Part shown: positions 18,311-27,153 of the stretch, in pieces
How the letters are laid out: every line of letters starts with the position of its first letter
How positions within the stretch are numbered: position 1 is the first letter of the stretch
Assembly (NCBI RefSeq): GCF_001657485.1
Contig: NZ_LXFU01000031.1
Location: forward strand, 152,866-216,865
Direction of reading: 5' to 3'
DNA from: Rhizobium sp. WYCCWR10014
Lineage (GTDB): Bacteria > Pseudomonadota > Alphaproteobacteria > Rhizobiales > Rhizobiaceae
DNA length: 64,000 nucleotides
Notes under the pieces: generated by a model
Told to the model about the DNA's origin: nothing
The model's input: the letters and a program-made list of their open reading frames with translations, nothing else
The model's database searches: none
Made by a program: the position numbers and the translations under genes

Positions 18311-19084
18311 ATGACCAAGAAAATCCTCCTTGTCGGCGAGAGCTGGGTCAGCTCCGCCACACATTACAAAGGCTTCGACCAGTTCGGCAGCGTCACCTTC
18401 CATCTCGGTGCCGAACCGCTGGTGAAAGCGCTTGCCGGCAGCGCGTTCGAGCTCACCTATATGCCGGCGCACGAGGCAGTGGAGAAATTCCCCTTCGATA
18501 TGGCGGGGCTCGACGCCTATGACGCCATCATCCTCTCGGATATCGGCGCCAATTCGCTGCTGTTGCCCCCAGATGTGTGGCTGCATTCGCGCACTGTGCC
18601 GAACCGGCTGAAGCTTTTGAAGGCGTGGGTGGAGAAGGGCGGCGGCCTGCTGATGGTCGGCGGCTATTTCTCCTTCCAGGGCATTGACGGCAAGGCGCGC
18701 TGGCGGCGCACCCCCGTCGAAGACACGCTGCCCGTCACGTGCCTGCCTTATGACGACCGCGTCGAGATCCCCGAGGGCACGGTTGCCGAGGTGGTGAAGC
18801 CGGGGCATCCGACAATGCAGGGCCTCGAAGGCGCCTGGCCGGTGCTTCTCGGCGTCAACGAGGTCGAAGTGCGCGACCGTGCCGATGTCGAGGTCGTCGC
18901 CCGCCTGCCGCAGGATCAGGGCGGCCATCCGCTGCTCGTCGTTGGCACGCATGGCGCTGGGCGGACGGCGGCCTGGACGTCGGATATCGGCCCGCACTGG
19001 CTCTCGCCCGCTTTCTGCGAATGGGAAGGTTACGGCCGGCTCTGGAAGAACATCCTCGGCTGGCTCACCGAAAAGCAGGCGTGA
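18311..19084 (+). CDS. Glutamine-amidotransferase-like (GATase1-like) protein
   Basis: The 257-residue product resembles the GATase1-like / ThuA-like cytoplasmic family (KILLVGESWVSSATHYKG at the N-terminus, YDAIILSDIGANSLLLPP, then EKGGGLLMVGGYFSFQGIDG). The nucleophile elbow of real class I amidotransferases is GxCxG; here the corresponding strand-turn reads VGGYFSF without Cys, and the only cysteines are in TCLPY and FCEWEG. Glutaminase activity is therefore doubtful. It sits in the lacI-controlled cluster between the metal hydrolase and the BtpA-like gene. Its reaction is unknown. Confidence 0.72.
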   Translation: MTKKILLVGESWVSSATHYKGFDQFGSVTFHLGAEPLVKALAGSAFELTYMPAHEAVEKFPFDMAGLDAYDAIILSDIGANSLLLPPDVWLHSRTVPNRLKLLKAWVEKGGGLLMVGGYFSFQGIDGKARWRRTPVEDTLPVTCLPYDDRVEIPEGTVAEVVKPGHPTMQGLEGAWPVLLGVNEVEVRDRADVEVVARLPQDQGGHPLLVVGTHGAGRTAAWTSDIGPHWLSPAFCEWEGYGRLWKNILGWLTEKQA

Positions 19085-19119
19085 TTTCGGCACGCGCCAG
19101 GAATTGGAAAGGGAGTGAC

Positions 19120-19962
19120 ATGCAGGAAATTTCGGACAGGCCATCCAACGCCATCAGGGATATCTTCGGCAGGGACAAGGTTCTGATCGGCATGATCCAT
19201 TGCCCGGCCTTTCCGGGCGCGCCGCGCTACCGGGGGGGCGCGATGGATGCGATTTACGACGCGTGCATGCGCGACGCCGAAGCCTGCGTGGAAGGCGGCC
19301 TGCATGGGCTTATCATCGAAAATCATGGCGATCTACCGTTCTCGAAGCCCGAGGATATCGGCCCTGAGACGACAGGCTTCATGTCCGTCGTCACCGACCG
19401 GATCGCGCGCGCGGCCGGCATTCCGCTTGGCGTCAACGTGCTGGCCAACGCGCCGATCCCGGCTTTTGCCATCGCCATGGCCGGCGGCGCCAAATTCATC
19501 CGTGTCAATCAATGGGCCAATGCCTATGTCGCCAATGAAGGTTTCATGGAGGGCAGGGCCGCCGAAGCCATGCGCTACCGCTCGCTGCTCAGGGCCGAGC
19601 ACATCAAGGTGTTTGCCGACAGCCACGTCAAACATGGCAGCCACGCCATTGTCGCCGACCGCTCGATCCAGGAGCTGACGCGCGATCTCGCCTTCTTCGA
19701 TGCCGATGGCGTCATCGCCACCGGCCAGCGGACCGGCAATTCGGCAACGATGGAGGAGATCGAGGAAATCGGCGCGGCGACGCACCTGCCGCTGCTCGTC
19801 GGCTCCGGCGTCAACAAGGACAATATCGTCGATATTCTGAGCCGCACCAATGGCGTCATCGTCGCTTCCTCGCTGAAGCACGGCGGCGTCTGGTGGAACC
19901 CGGTCGACGTCGAGCGGGTGCGCGCCTTCCGCGCGGCTGCCGAACCGGGGCTGGAGGGCTGA
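19120..19962 (+). CDS. BtpA/SgcQ-family protein
   Basis: I start this at the ATG at 19120, after AAAGGGAGTG, giving 280 residues. The sequence fits the BtpA/SgcQ family of TIM-barrel proteins: VLIGMIHCPAFPGAPRY at residues 21-37, GLIIENHGDLPF, GVNVLANAP and a C-terminal phosphate-site-like GSGVNKDNI with GVIVASSLKHGG. Members occur in carbohydrate clusters such as E. coli sgc and also near photosystem I genes, without a settled biochemical role. The TIM-barrel phosphate motif suggests a phosphorylated sugar ligand, in line with the kinase gene downstream. Confidence 0.85.
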   Translation: MQEISDRPSNAIRDIFGRDKVLIGMIHCPAFPGAPRYRGGAMDAIYDACMRDAEACVEGGLHGLIIENHGDLPFSKPEDIGPETTGFMSVVTDRIARAAGIPLGVNVLANAPIPAFAIAMAGGAKFIRVNQWANAYVANEGFMEGRAAEAMRYRSLLRAEHIKVFADSHVKHGSHAIVADRSIQELTRDLAFFDADGVIATGQRTGNSATMEEIEEIGAATHLPLLVGSGVNKDNIVDILSRTNGVIVASSLKHGGVWWNPVDVERVRAFRAAAEPGLEG

Positions 19963-19964
19963 GC

Positions 19965-20612
19965 ATGGCGGCGGAAAGCCTCTCGGACCGTATCCTGCGC
20001 GAGAACGATGCTGTCCTTGGCGCGATGCTGAACCACCGCTTCGTCGCGGACGTGAAAAACGACAGATTGAGCAAGGAGGCTTTCGAGCGTTATCTCGTCT
20101 ATGAAGGCGCCTTCGTCGACAGCGCCATCTCGATCTTCGCCTATGCGGCGGCGACCGCCAAGACGATGACGCAGAAGCGCTGGCTGATCGCGGTCCTCGA
20201 TGCGCTCGCCAACGAGCAGATCGCCTATTTCGAGCGCACCTTCGCCAGCCGCGGCATCGATCCCTCGTCCTTCGACACCGGCATCGCCGAGGTCGAGGCC
20301 TTTCGCGCCGGCATGCTGGAGATCGCCCGCCAGGGCGGATTCCTCGACACGGTCGCGGCGATGTTTGCGGCCGAGTGGATGTACTGGACCTGGTCGAAGG
20401 AAGCAGCTGACCGCCCGATCAGCGATCCGCTGCTGAAGGAATGGGTCGACCTGCATGTCGATCCGAATTTCGCGGGCCAGGCACAATGGCTGAAGAATGA
20501 ACTCGACATTGCCGGAGAAACGCTGGAAGAGGATGAAAAAGCGCGGCTCAGCGCGATCTTCGGCCGGGCAATGCAACTCGAGATCGATTTTCACGATGCG
20601 CCTTATCTTTAG
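19965..20612 (+). CDS. TenA/thiaminase-II-like protein lacking cysteine
   Basis: The 215-residue all-helical protein belongs to the TenA / haem-oxygenase-like superfamily (RYLVYEGAFVDSAISIFAYAAATA, ALANEQIAYFERTF, EWMYWTWSKEAA). Typical thiaminase II enzymes use a catalytic cysteine; this protein has no cysteine at all, placing it with the TenA_E-like variants. It begins two bases after the preceding stop inside a sugar cluster, not beside thiamine genes. A role in aminopyrimidine salvage is possible but the context argues for another substrate. A start upstream is unlikely because it would run into the BtpA-like gene. Confidence 0.78.
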   Translation: MAAESLSDRILRENDAVLGAMLNHRFVADVKNDRLSKEAFERYLVYEGAFVDSAISIFAYAAATAKTMTQKRWLIAVLDALANEQIAYFERTFASRGIDPSSFDTGIAEVEAFRAGMLEIARQGGFLDTVAAMFAAEWMYWTWSKEAADRPISDPLLKEWVDLHVDPNFAGQAQWLKNELDIAGETLEEDEKARLSAIFGRAMQLEIDFHDAPYL

Positions 20613-20635
20613 CTTCACCTTGCGAAAGCAGATGC

Positions 20636-21529
20636 ATGCGCGCCTACATAGTCGGTAACGTCGCCATCGACGAAACCATCGCCGTCTCCGAACTTCCCGT
20701 TATCGGCGCCTCAATCCTCGGCAATGCCGGTGGCAGCGATCTCGGTGGCAAGGGCACGAACCAGGCGGTCGTCATGGCCCGCTGCGGCGTTCCGACAACG
20801 CTGGTCGCGCCTGTCGGCAGGGATGCGAGGGCCGATACCATTCGCCATTACCTCGCGGACGAGCCGCTTCGGAGCGAACTGATCGAAATGGAAAATGCAT
20901 CGAGCGATGTCTCGATCATCTTCCGGCTGCCGGGCGGCGAGAATGCCATCGTCACGACGACGGAAGCGGCGCAGAGCCTGTCCCTGTCCGATGTCAGGCG
21001 GATCCTCTCGACGGCCGGTCATGGCGATCTCATGATGCTGCAGGGCAATCTGTCCGACCAGACGACCCGCGAGATCCTGGAGCATGCAAGAGCGATCGGC
21101 ATGGTCACCGCCTTCAATCCCTCACCGGTGCGCTCCTATTTCTCTGATCTTTGGGGGTTGATCGACATCGCCTTCCTCAACAAGGGCGAGGCGCAGACCC
21201 TGACGGGAACGACAGGCAGGGAGGCCGCCGAATATCTGCTGAGCCGCGGGCTGCGCGAAATCGTCCTGACGCTGGGCGGCGACGGCGCGATGCTCGTGAC
21301 CCGGCACGCCAGCATCGAAGTGCCCGCCCAGGTCTGCGATGTTGTGGATACAACGGGCGCAGGCGATACCTTCATGGCCGCAGCACTGTCATCCTGCGCG
21401 CTGCGCGGGCAGCGGCTGGACCGGCTAGCCATCGAACACGCAGTCGCGGCCGCGGCCATCACCGTCTCAAGGCATGGAACCAGAAAGGCGTTTCCGACCA
21501 TTTCCGAGCTTGAAGCGATCCTGAGATAA
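20636..21529 (+). CDS. PfkB-family sugar kinase (ribokinase-like)
   Basis: A 297-residue kinase with both PfkB signatures: the N-terminal glycine-rich GGSDLGGKGTNQAVVMARCG at residues 32-51 and the C-terminal DTTGAGDTFMAAAL near residue 238, whose Asp is the catalytic base. It should phosphorylate a sugar or nucleoside with ATP in the cytoplasm. In this cluster it probably acts on the imported sugar or on the product of the metal hydrolase. The exact substrate is not determinable; ribokinase is the nearest well-known relative. Confidence 0.88.
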   Translation: MRAYIVGNVAIDETIAVSELPVIGASILGNAGGSDLGGKGTNQAVVMARCGVPTTLVAPVGRDARADTIRHYLADEPLRSELIEMENASSDVSIIFRLPGGENAIVTTTEAAQSLSLSDVRRILSTAGHGDLMMLQGNLSDQTTREILEHARAIGMVTAFNPSPVRSYFSDLWGLIDIAFLNKGEAQTLTGTTGREAAEYLLSRGLREIVLTLGGDGAMLVTRHASIEVPAQVCDVVDTTGAGDTFMAAALSSCALRGQRLDRLAIEHAVAAAAITVSRHGTRKAFPTISELEAILR

Positions 21530-21625
21530 CCGGCACGGTGTGACGGGCGCTTCATAAAACCATCATCAGCCTCTGCGAAGGGATGGGCTTCTCGCGATTC
21601 CTTCCGTTACATCCGGACTTTCCTC

Positions 21626-22459
21626 ATGACATCACCCTCGATTACCGCGCGTCTTTCTCCGACCGCATCGTCCCGCCTTATCGTGCTTGCCGAAACGGTA
21701 TTGAAGGCGGGCGAAACCGCCCGTGGCTCGCTGCGGCGACGAACGTCGGCAGAAATGCTCGCCAAGGCGCCGCGCGATTATCAGACCGAAATCGATGTCG
21801 CCGTCGAGCGGATCATCGTCGACGAGATGACGAAGGCCTTCCCGGACTATGCCATCCAAGGCGAGGAGGCCGTCGGCAACCGCACGGCCGCGCCGGAAAC
21901 GCCTGTTATCTACATCGACCCGATCGATGGTACGACCAATTACGCCTGGGGCATTCCGCATTTCGGCATGACGATCTCGATCGTCGAAAGCGGCAGGCTT
22001 GTCATGGGCGTCGTCTATGACGCCATGCAGGATGAGCTGTTCAGCGCCGAGATCGACGGCGGCGCTTATCTCAACGGCGAACGCATCCGCTGCGCCGATG
22101 TCGGCGATATCGAGAACGTGCTCGTCGGCGCCGGCCTGCCGATTCCGGGCCAGGTCAAGGCGGTTACGGAAGAGGTCTATTTCGATGCAATCAAGCGCCT
22201 GATGGCCAATACGGCAGGCGTGCGCCGCCTCGGTTCGGCGGCACTGTCGATCGCCTATGTCGCCTGCGGCCGGCTGGACGGTTTCTTCGAGGACGGGCTC
22301 GCGATCCATGATTTCGGCGCCTCGGCGCTGCTGGTCGAAGAGGCGGGCGGCATCGTCACCCGGTTTTCCGGGGCCGAAGTCGACGGGCGGGGCGATATCC
22401 TTGCCGCCAGCAAGGCGCTGCATCCCTGGCTGCTGGAAGGTTTCCAGAGCAAGGCGTGA
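21626..22459 (+). CDS. Inositol-monophosphatase-family phosphatase
   Basis: The 277-residue protein has the metal-binding signature DPIDGTTN at residues 98-105, the upstream acidic pair in IQGEEAVG (Glu80-Glu81) and the C-terminal IHDFGASALLVEEAGG. These are the Mg2+-dependent phosphatases acting on inositol phosphates, sugar phosphates or PAP. It is the last gene on this strand of the lacI-controlled region and converges with an ABC ATPase gene on the other strand, 19 bases away. Together with the kinase upstream it may handle a phosphorylated polyol. Confidence 0.87.
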   Translation: MTSPSITARLSPTASSRLIVLAETVLKAGETARGSLRRRTSAEMLAKAPRDYQTEIDVAVERIIVDEMTKAFPDYAIQGEEAVGNRTAAPETPVIYIDPIDGTTNYAWGIPHFGMTISIVESGRLVMGVVYDAMQDELFSAEIDGGAYLNGERIRCADVGDIENVLVGAGLPIPGQVKAVTEEVYFDAIKRLMANTAGVRRLGSAALSIAYVACGRLDGFFEDGLAIHDFGASALLVEEAGGIVTRFSGAEVDGRGDILAASKALHPWLLEGFQSKA

Positions 22460-22478
22460 ACCGGCACATTCCTACCGT

Positions 22479-23558
22479 CTAAACCCGCAGGAGCTCTTCG
22501 ATCTCCACATCGCCCTTTGCCGGCATCGACTGATGGACCAGCGCGTTGTCGCGAAAGACGAAAAAGCCGGCGAAGCTCGGCTCGACCCTCATCCCGGCCC
22601 GGATGCGATCGTCCGGCGCCACCATCGCCTTCAGGCGGGTGCCGTCGGCAAGATCGATATCGACCATCTTGTGGGTGCCGAAATCGACGGCGCGGTGGAC
22701 GGTTGCCGCGTCCGGCCGGTCGGAGGGACGGATCGTCAGCGCTTCCGGGCGGGTGGCCAGCGTCACTGGCCCGTCCTCGACGGGAACGGCAAGCGGAAAG
22801 AGCGGATGCTCGCAGACACCGTTTCTAACGCGGCTCTGGACAAAATTCATCGAGCCGATGAAACCGGCGACGAAGGCCGTCTGCGGCTGTCGGTAGATGG
22901 TGCTTGGCGGCGCGATCTGTTCGGTACGTCCGTCGCGCATGACGACGATGCGGTCGGCGAGCGCTAAGGCCTCGTCCTGACCGTGTGTGACGAAGAGCGT
23001 GGTGATGCCGAGGCGCTGTTGGATATCGCGCACCTCCTCCCGTAGCCTCTCGCGCAGATGCTGGTCGAGGCTGGCGAAGGGCTCGTCGAGCAGAAGGATC
23101 TTCGGTTCGAGCACGAGCGAGCGGGCAAGGGCGACACGCTGCTGCTGGCCGCCTGACAGTTGCGTCGTCATCCGGCGGCCGTAATCGGCAAGACCGACAA
23201 GCGCCAGTCCAGCCTCGACACGCTCACGGATTTCCGCTTTCGGCAGCCGGCGAAGCTTCAGGCCAAAAGCGATATTGTTGAAGACGTCCATGTGCGTCCA
23301 GAGCGCATGGCTCTGGAACACCATGCCGGTCGGGCGCCGCTCGGGCGGCAGCGTCGTCACATCCTTCGCGTCGATGCGGATGGTTCCGCCGCTCGGGCGC
23401 TCGAAGCCGCCGATCATTCTGAGAAGCGTCGATTTGCCGGAACCGGATGGGCCGAGCAGGCAAACGAGCTCGCCGTCGCCCACTTCGAGCGAGAAGTCGC
23501 GAACGGCAAAGGTGGTCCCGAACAGCTTCGAAACACCCTCGATCGCCAGATGTGCCAT
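22479..23558 (-). CDS. ABC transporter ATP-binding protein, iron/polyamine type
   Basis: Start chosen at the ATG at 23558 (359 residues), preceded by AAAGGG; an upstream in-frame start adds 19 residues of unconserved sequence. Motifs are Walker A GPSGSGKST, Q-loop VFQSHALWTHMD, signature LSGGQQQRVALARS, Walker B ILLLDEPFASLD and a switch segment THGQDEAL in place of the usual THDQxEAL. A C-terminal TOBE domain follows. It is the last gene of a four-gene importer operon (receptor, permease, permease, ATPase). Confidence 0.88.
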   Translation of the reverse strand: MAHLAIEGVSKLFGTTFAVRDFSLEVGDGELVCLLGPSGSGKSTLLRMIGGFERPSGGTIRIDAKDVTTLPPERRPTGMVFQSHALWTHMDVFNNIAFGLKLRRLPKAEIRERVEAGLALVGLADYGRRMTTQLSGGQQQRVALARSLVLEPKILLLDEPFASLDQHLRERLREEVRDIQQRLGITTLFVTHGQDEALALADRIVVMRDGRTEQIAPPSTIYRQPQTAFVAGFIGSMNFVQSRVRNGVCEHPLFPLAVPVEDGPVTLATRPEALTIRPSDRPDAATVHRAVDFGTHKMVDIDLADGTRLKAMVAPDDRIRAGMRVEPSFAGFFVFRDNALVHQSMPAKGDVEIEELLRV

Positions 23559-23592
23559 TCTCAAACCCTTTCCTGAACTGACGCGCAAGGCT

Positions 23593-24420
23593 TCATGCGC
23601 CGAAGCCTCTCGCAAACGCGCCGGTGCCGATCACCCGGCGGGCAAACATCAGCGCGATGAAGGACGGCACCCACAGCATGACTGACAGTACGGCGCCGTA
23701 TTGCACGACGATCTGGTTGTTGATGAAGCTGATCATCAGCACCGGCATGGTGCGAATCTCCGGCGCGCCGATCAGCCAGGCGCCTTCGGTCTCGTAGAAG
23801 GTGCCGACGAAGGTCAAGAGCAGCGCGGCTGATATCGTCGGTGCGGCCTGCGGCAGCGTGATCGACCAGAAGACGCGCAGCGGCGTTGCACCGGCATCGC
23901 GTGCTGCCTCTTCCATGCGCCGGTCGACATTCTGAAAGGCTGCGACCGGAATCCAGATCATCAGCATCAGCGTGCCGACGAGCTGGATCAGTACGACGCC
24001 CCAGAAGGTGCTGATCAGGCCGAGCTGCAGGAAGATGCCGGCAATGGCGACGAGCAGGCCGAATTTCGGAAAGGCATGTGATGCGAGGAACGACAGGAAC
24101 AGGATGTTCCTGCCGGGAAAGCGCATGCGCGCGAAAGCATAGGCGGCGGGAAGGCAGATGACGGCGGAAAGAATGGTGACCGTCGTCGTCAGTCGCAGGC
24201 TGAGGAAGAGTGCGTCCCAGACATCCCCGCGCGCCAGCGTCTGGCCCCAGAAGCGCAGGCCGAACTGCTGCGGGATCACCGAGGGGTAACGCCAGACCTC
24301 GGTGAAGGCCCATGTGCCGACGACGATCAGCGGCAACGCGATGAACAGCGTCAGCAGGCACGCGAAGAGCAGGCCGATCCAGTCGAAGCGCAGGCCGAAG
24401 TTCGATCTGCCGGCATTCAT
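23593..24420 (-). CDS. ABC transporter permease, iron/polyamine type (second permease)
   Basis: The true gene begins at the ATG at 24420, which overlaps the stop of the first permease by four bases; the frame is open further upstream only across that gene. The 275-residue product has an N-terminal membrane helix (WIGLLFACLLTLFIALPLIVV) and the EAA coupling loop MEEAARDAGATPLRVFWSITLP near residue 167. It resembles PotC/FbpB-half type permeases. Confidence 0.86.
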   Translation of the reverse strand: MNAGRSNFGLRFDWIGLLFACLLTLFIALPLIVVGTWAFTEVWRYPSVIPQQFGLRFWGQTLARGDVWDALFLSLRLTTTVTILSAVICLPAAYAFARMRFPGRNILFLSFLASHAFPKFGLLVAIAGIFLQLGLISTFWGVVLIQLVGTLMLMIWIPVAAFQNVDRRMEEAARDAGATPLRVFWSITLPQAAPTISAALLLTFVGTFYETEGAWLIGAPEIRTMPVLMISFINNQIVVQYGAVLSVMLWVPSFIALMFARRVIGTGAFARGFGA

Positions 24421-25307
24421 GGCTGGGCCTCGCGGTTGCGGGCGATCGACCTGATGTAGAGGATGCCGAAGATCAGGCAGAAGCCGAACGTGATGACGGC
24501 CTGGGTCATGGCGTTCAGCGGGTCGTTCACATCGGCGAAGGTGCGCTGCATGAACGGCCCCATCATCTCCGGCGATGCCGAGCCGAGCACATAGGGTAGG
24601 GTGAAGGCGGAGAAGATGCCAAGCACCGCAAAGGAAGCGGTCACCAGGAGCGAGTTCCCCATGCGCGGCAGGATGATCGAGAGGAAGACCCGAAGCGGCC
24701 TTGCGCCGACATCGCGGGCGGCTTCGATCGCACTGTTCGAAATGGAGGAAAGCCCTGATGTCAGCATCAGCACCGTGAGCGGAAGGTTGTCCCAGACGAG
24801 ACCGATGACCGGTCCCCACGGCGTCAGATAGGGCGTGCGCAGCTTGGGAAGGCCGACGGAATTCAGCAACAGGTCGACGGTGCCGTTCGGGCCGATCGTC
24901 CTGATCAGCGCATAAGCGAGAATGATCGATGGCACGAACATCGGAAAGATCGCCAGGCCCTGCACATAGGCAGCAAATCGCCCCTGCGAGAACCGAAGGT
25001 AAAGCGCGATCGGAAGGCCGATCGCCAGAAGCAGGATACCGCAGACGGCGGTGGTCCAGAGCGTCAGCCATAGATTGCCGAGGCTGTAGCCGTCGGTGAA
25101 GAAGAAGCGGTAGGAGGCAAGCGAGAATTCCGTCGCTCCGTCAGGGCCTCGAACAAAGATTGTGCCAACGACCGCCGAAAGGATCGGAAAGACGACCAGC
25201 CATGCAACCAGGAAGACCGGCAGAGCAACGAGGAGGAGCCCGATAGAGCTCCCCCTTCCGATGGATCGGGGACGGCGCAGAACCGCCGGCGCAGTATCGG
25301 TGGACAT
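24417..25307 (-). CDS. ABC transporter permease, iron/polyamine type (first permease)
   Basis: The start ATG at 25307 overlaps the receptor stop (TGATG), giving 296 residues. Six membrane helices are expected, the first at about residues 22-46. The coupling loop is IEAARDVGARPLRVFLSIILP near residues 196-216. Tight overlaps on both sides show translational coupling with the receptor and second permease. Confidence 0.86.
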   Translation of the reverse strand: MSTDTAPAVLRRPRSIGRGSSIGLLLVALPVFLVAWLVVFPILSAVVGTIFVRGPDGATEFSLASYRFFFTDGYSLGNLWLTLWTTAVCGILLLAIGLPIALYLRFSQGRFAAYVQGLAIFPMFVPSIILAYALIRTIGPNGTVDLLLNSVGLPKLRTPYLTPWGPVIGLVWDNLPLTVLMLTSGLSSISNSAIEAARDVGARPLRVFLSIILPRMGNSLLVTASFAVLGIFSAFTLPYVLGSASPEMMGPFMQRTFADVNDPLNAMTQAVITFGFCLIFGILYIRSIARNREAQP

Positions 25308-26452
25308 CAGGTGCGGCTGATGCCCGGAGCGACGTTGCGGTACCAGCCGTCGGCGATCGCCTTTTCCCAATCGCCACTCGGGAAAGTCGGGATTGTTGAG
25401 GGAATGACGTCGGCATACTTCTTGCGAAGATCGTCGGAGATGTGATCCCACGAGATGGCGGGGAAACCGCCGATCTCGGTTATGATCGCTTCCTGCATTT
25501 CCTTCGTCAGCATGAATGCGGCGAGCTTCAGGGCCGCATCCTTGTTGGCCCCGTTCGAGAAGACGGTGATGCTGGAGAAGCCGCCGCAAAGGGCGAGATC
25601 GGTAAGCTGCACGAGACCGGTCGTATCAGGCAGAACGCCCTGGGAGATCGCCTGCAGCACTTGGTCCGACCAGACCGGCACCATGGTGACCACGCCTTGG
25701 GCGAGCAGCTGGATCGACTGGGTGTTGCCGGCCGTGTAGGCGCCCTTGTCGTAGAGCGCCGGGGCAAGGTCGTTGAGGATCTTCCAGGCCGGCGTCAGCG
25801 TTTCGGTGGCGAAGTCGGCGGTAAAATTGTCGACCTTGAACTTCTTCGGGTCGCGGCCATTGGCCTCATGGATCGCGCGGCGGACGAAATTTCCGCCCGA
25901 ACCGCCCTTGTCAGGACGGTTGTAAATGAACTGGCCCGGATTGGCCTTGATCCAGGCGGTGAGCTGATCCCAGCTCTTCGGCGCATCCTTCGGATCGAGC
26001 TTGGTCGTGTCGTAGGCGAGAAGGACCTGCGAACCGCGATAGGGAAGGGAGTAGGGCGTATCGAAGGCAAGCGGGTTGATATGGTCGTAACCCTCGATGT
26101 TCTCGGCGGAGAACTTCACCCAGAGGCCGGCATCCATGCCGCCCGATGGCAGACGCGGATCGAATTGCTCGAAAAGGTCGGCCTGCGGATCGGTCTTCGT
26201 CTTCAGCGCGGCGAGCGCACGGTCGGCGATGGCGCGCAAGCCGTTATTGTCGCCGGCGTCGGTCACCTTCAACGCGACGCCAGGATGCGCCTTTTCGAAG
26301 GCCGGACGGATGACATTGTTCCAGAGGTCGACGATATTGGCATCCGAACCACTGTAGAGATCGATCGTGTCGGCGGCGGCCGATGCGACACGCGGAAGAG
26401 CCAGCAGACCGGCTGCAGCTGATGATGTGATCAGAAATTCGCGTCTATTCAT
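25307..26452 (-). CDS. ABC transporter extracellular solute-binding protein (iron/polyamine type)
   Basis: A 381-residue receptor with a twin-arginine signal (MNRREFLITSS) and cleavage expected after ASAAA near residue 27, so it is probably exported folded by Tat. The mature start TIDLYSGSDANIVDLWNNVIRPAFEKAHPG and the YRGSQVLLAYDTTKLDP segment fit family-1 / AfuA- or PotD-related receptors. The ligand could be ferric iron, a polyamine, a phosphonate or thiamine; nothing nearby decides. It is the first gene of its operon and diverges from msrA. Confidence 0.85.
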   Translation of the reverse strand: MNRREFLITSSAAAGLLALPRVASAAADTIDLYSGSDANIVDLWNNVIRPAFEKAHPGVALKVTDAGDNNGLRAIADRALAALKTKTDPQADLFEQFDPRLPSGGMDAGLWVKFSAENIEGYDHINPLAFDTPYSLPYRGSQVLLAYDTTKLDPKDAPKSWDQLTAWIKANPGQFIYNRPDKGGSGGNFVRRAIHEANGRDPKKFKVDNFTADFATETLTPAWKILNDLAPALYDKGAYTAGNTQSIQLLAQGVVTMVPVWSDQVLQAISQGVLPDTTGLVQLTDLALCGGFSSITVFSNGANKDAALKLAAFMLTKEMQEAIITEIGGFPAISWDHISDDLRKKYADVIPSTIPTFPSGDWEKAIADGWYRNVAPGISRT

Positions 26453-26637
26453 AACCCGTCTCCATCAGGTGTCGAGGCTCAGCCTCCGCAGGATTGTCTG
26501 AGGCCTTGCTAGCGCCGGCTCGTAACATCGACATGACAGATCGGGCGTATCTGGGGGAAATTGCACAGCTGTGCTCTTTGCACCGTGTGGAAATCGGCGG
26601 CAGGAGATACTATCTCTTGCGGAAAAGGAGATATCCA

Positions 26638-27147
26638 ATGACCGAAGAACGTGCAGTCCTCGCCGGCGGTTGCTTCTGGGGCATGCAGGACCTGATCCGC
26701 CGATACAAGGGCGTGATTTCGACCCGCGTCGGCTATACCGGCGGCGATGTGCCGAATGCCACCTACCGCAACCACGGAACCCATGCCGAGGCGATCGAGA
26801 TCATCTTCGACCCCTCAAGGATCAGCTATCGGGAAATCCTCGAATTCTTCTTCCAGATCCACGACCCGAGCACGCGCAACCGCCAGGGCAACGATGTTGG
26901 CTTGAGCTACCGCTCGGCGATCTTCTACGTCAGCCCTGAGCAGGAGCGCGTCGCCAAAGACACGATCGCCGATGTCGACGCATCAGGCCTGTGGCCCGGC
27001 AAGGTCGTCACCGAAGTCGTGCCGGTTAGCGATTTCTGGGAGGCAGAACCCGAGCACCAGGATTATCTGGAGCGCATTCCGAACGGCTATACCTGCCACT
27101 TTGTCCGGCCCGGCTGGAAACTGCCGGTCCGCCAGAAGATCGCCTGA
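26638..27147 (+). CDS. msrA: Peptide-methionine (S)-S-oxide reductase MsrA
   Basis: The start is the ATG at 26638, directly after an AAAAGGAG ribosome site, giving 169 residues. The catalytic motif GCFWG has the nucleophile at Cys12. The family segments [37 protein letters not shown] and the EPEHQDYLE segment are present. It repairs methionine sulfoxide in proteins and free methionine, with reducing power from thioredoxin. One further cysteine near the C-terminus (TCHFVRP) may act in recycling. It converges with a LysR gene six bases away. Confidence 0.95.
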   Translation: MTEERAVLAGGCFWGMQDLIRRYKGVISTRVGYTGGDVPNATYRNHGTHAEAIEIIFDPSRISYREILEFFFQIHDPSTRNRQGNDVGLSYRSAIFYVSPEQERVAKDTIADVDASGLWPGKVVTEVVPVSDFWEAEPEHQDYLERIPNGYTCHFVRPGWKLPVRQKIA

Positions 27148-27153
27148 AATTGA

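Noticed and set aside
23593..25071. A 492-residue reading of the second iron/polyamine permease
   Set aside because: The first 217 residues overlap the other permease and look like shadow coding; the ATG at 24420 with ATGA overlap is the natural start.
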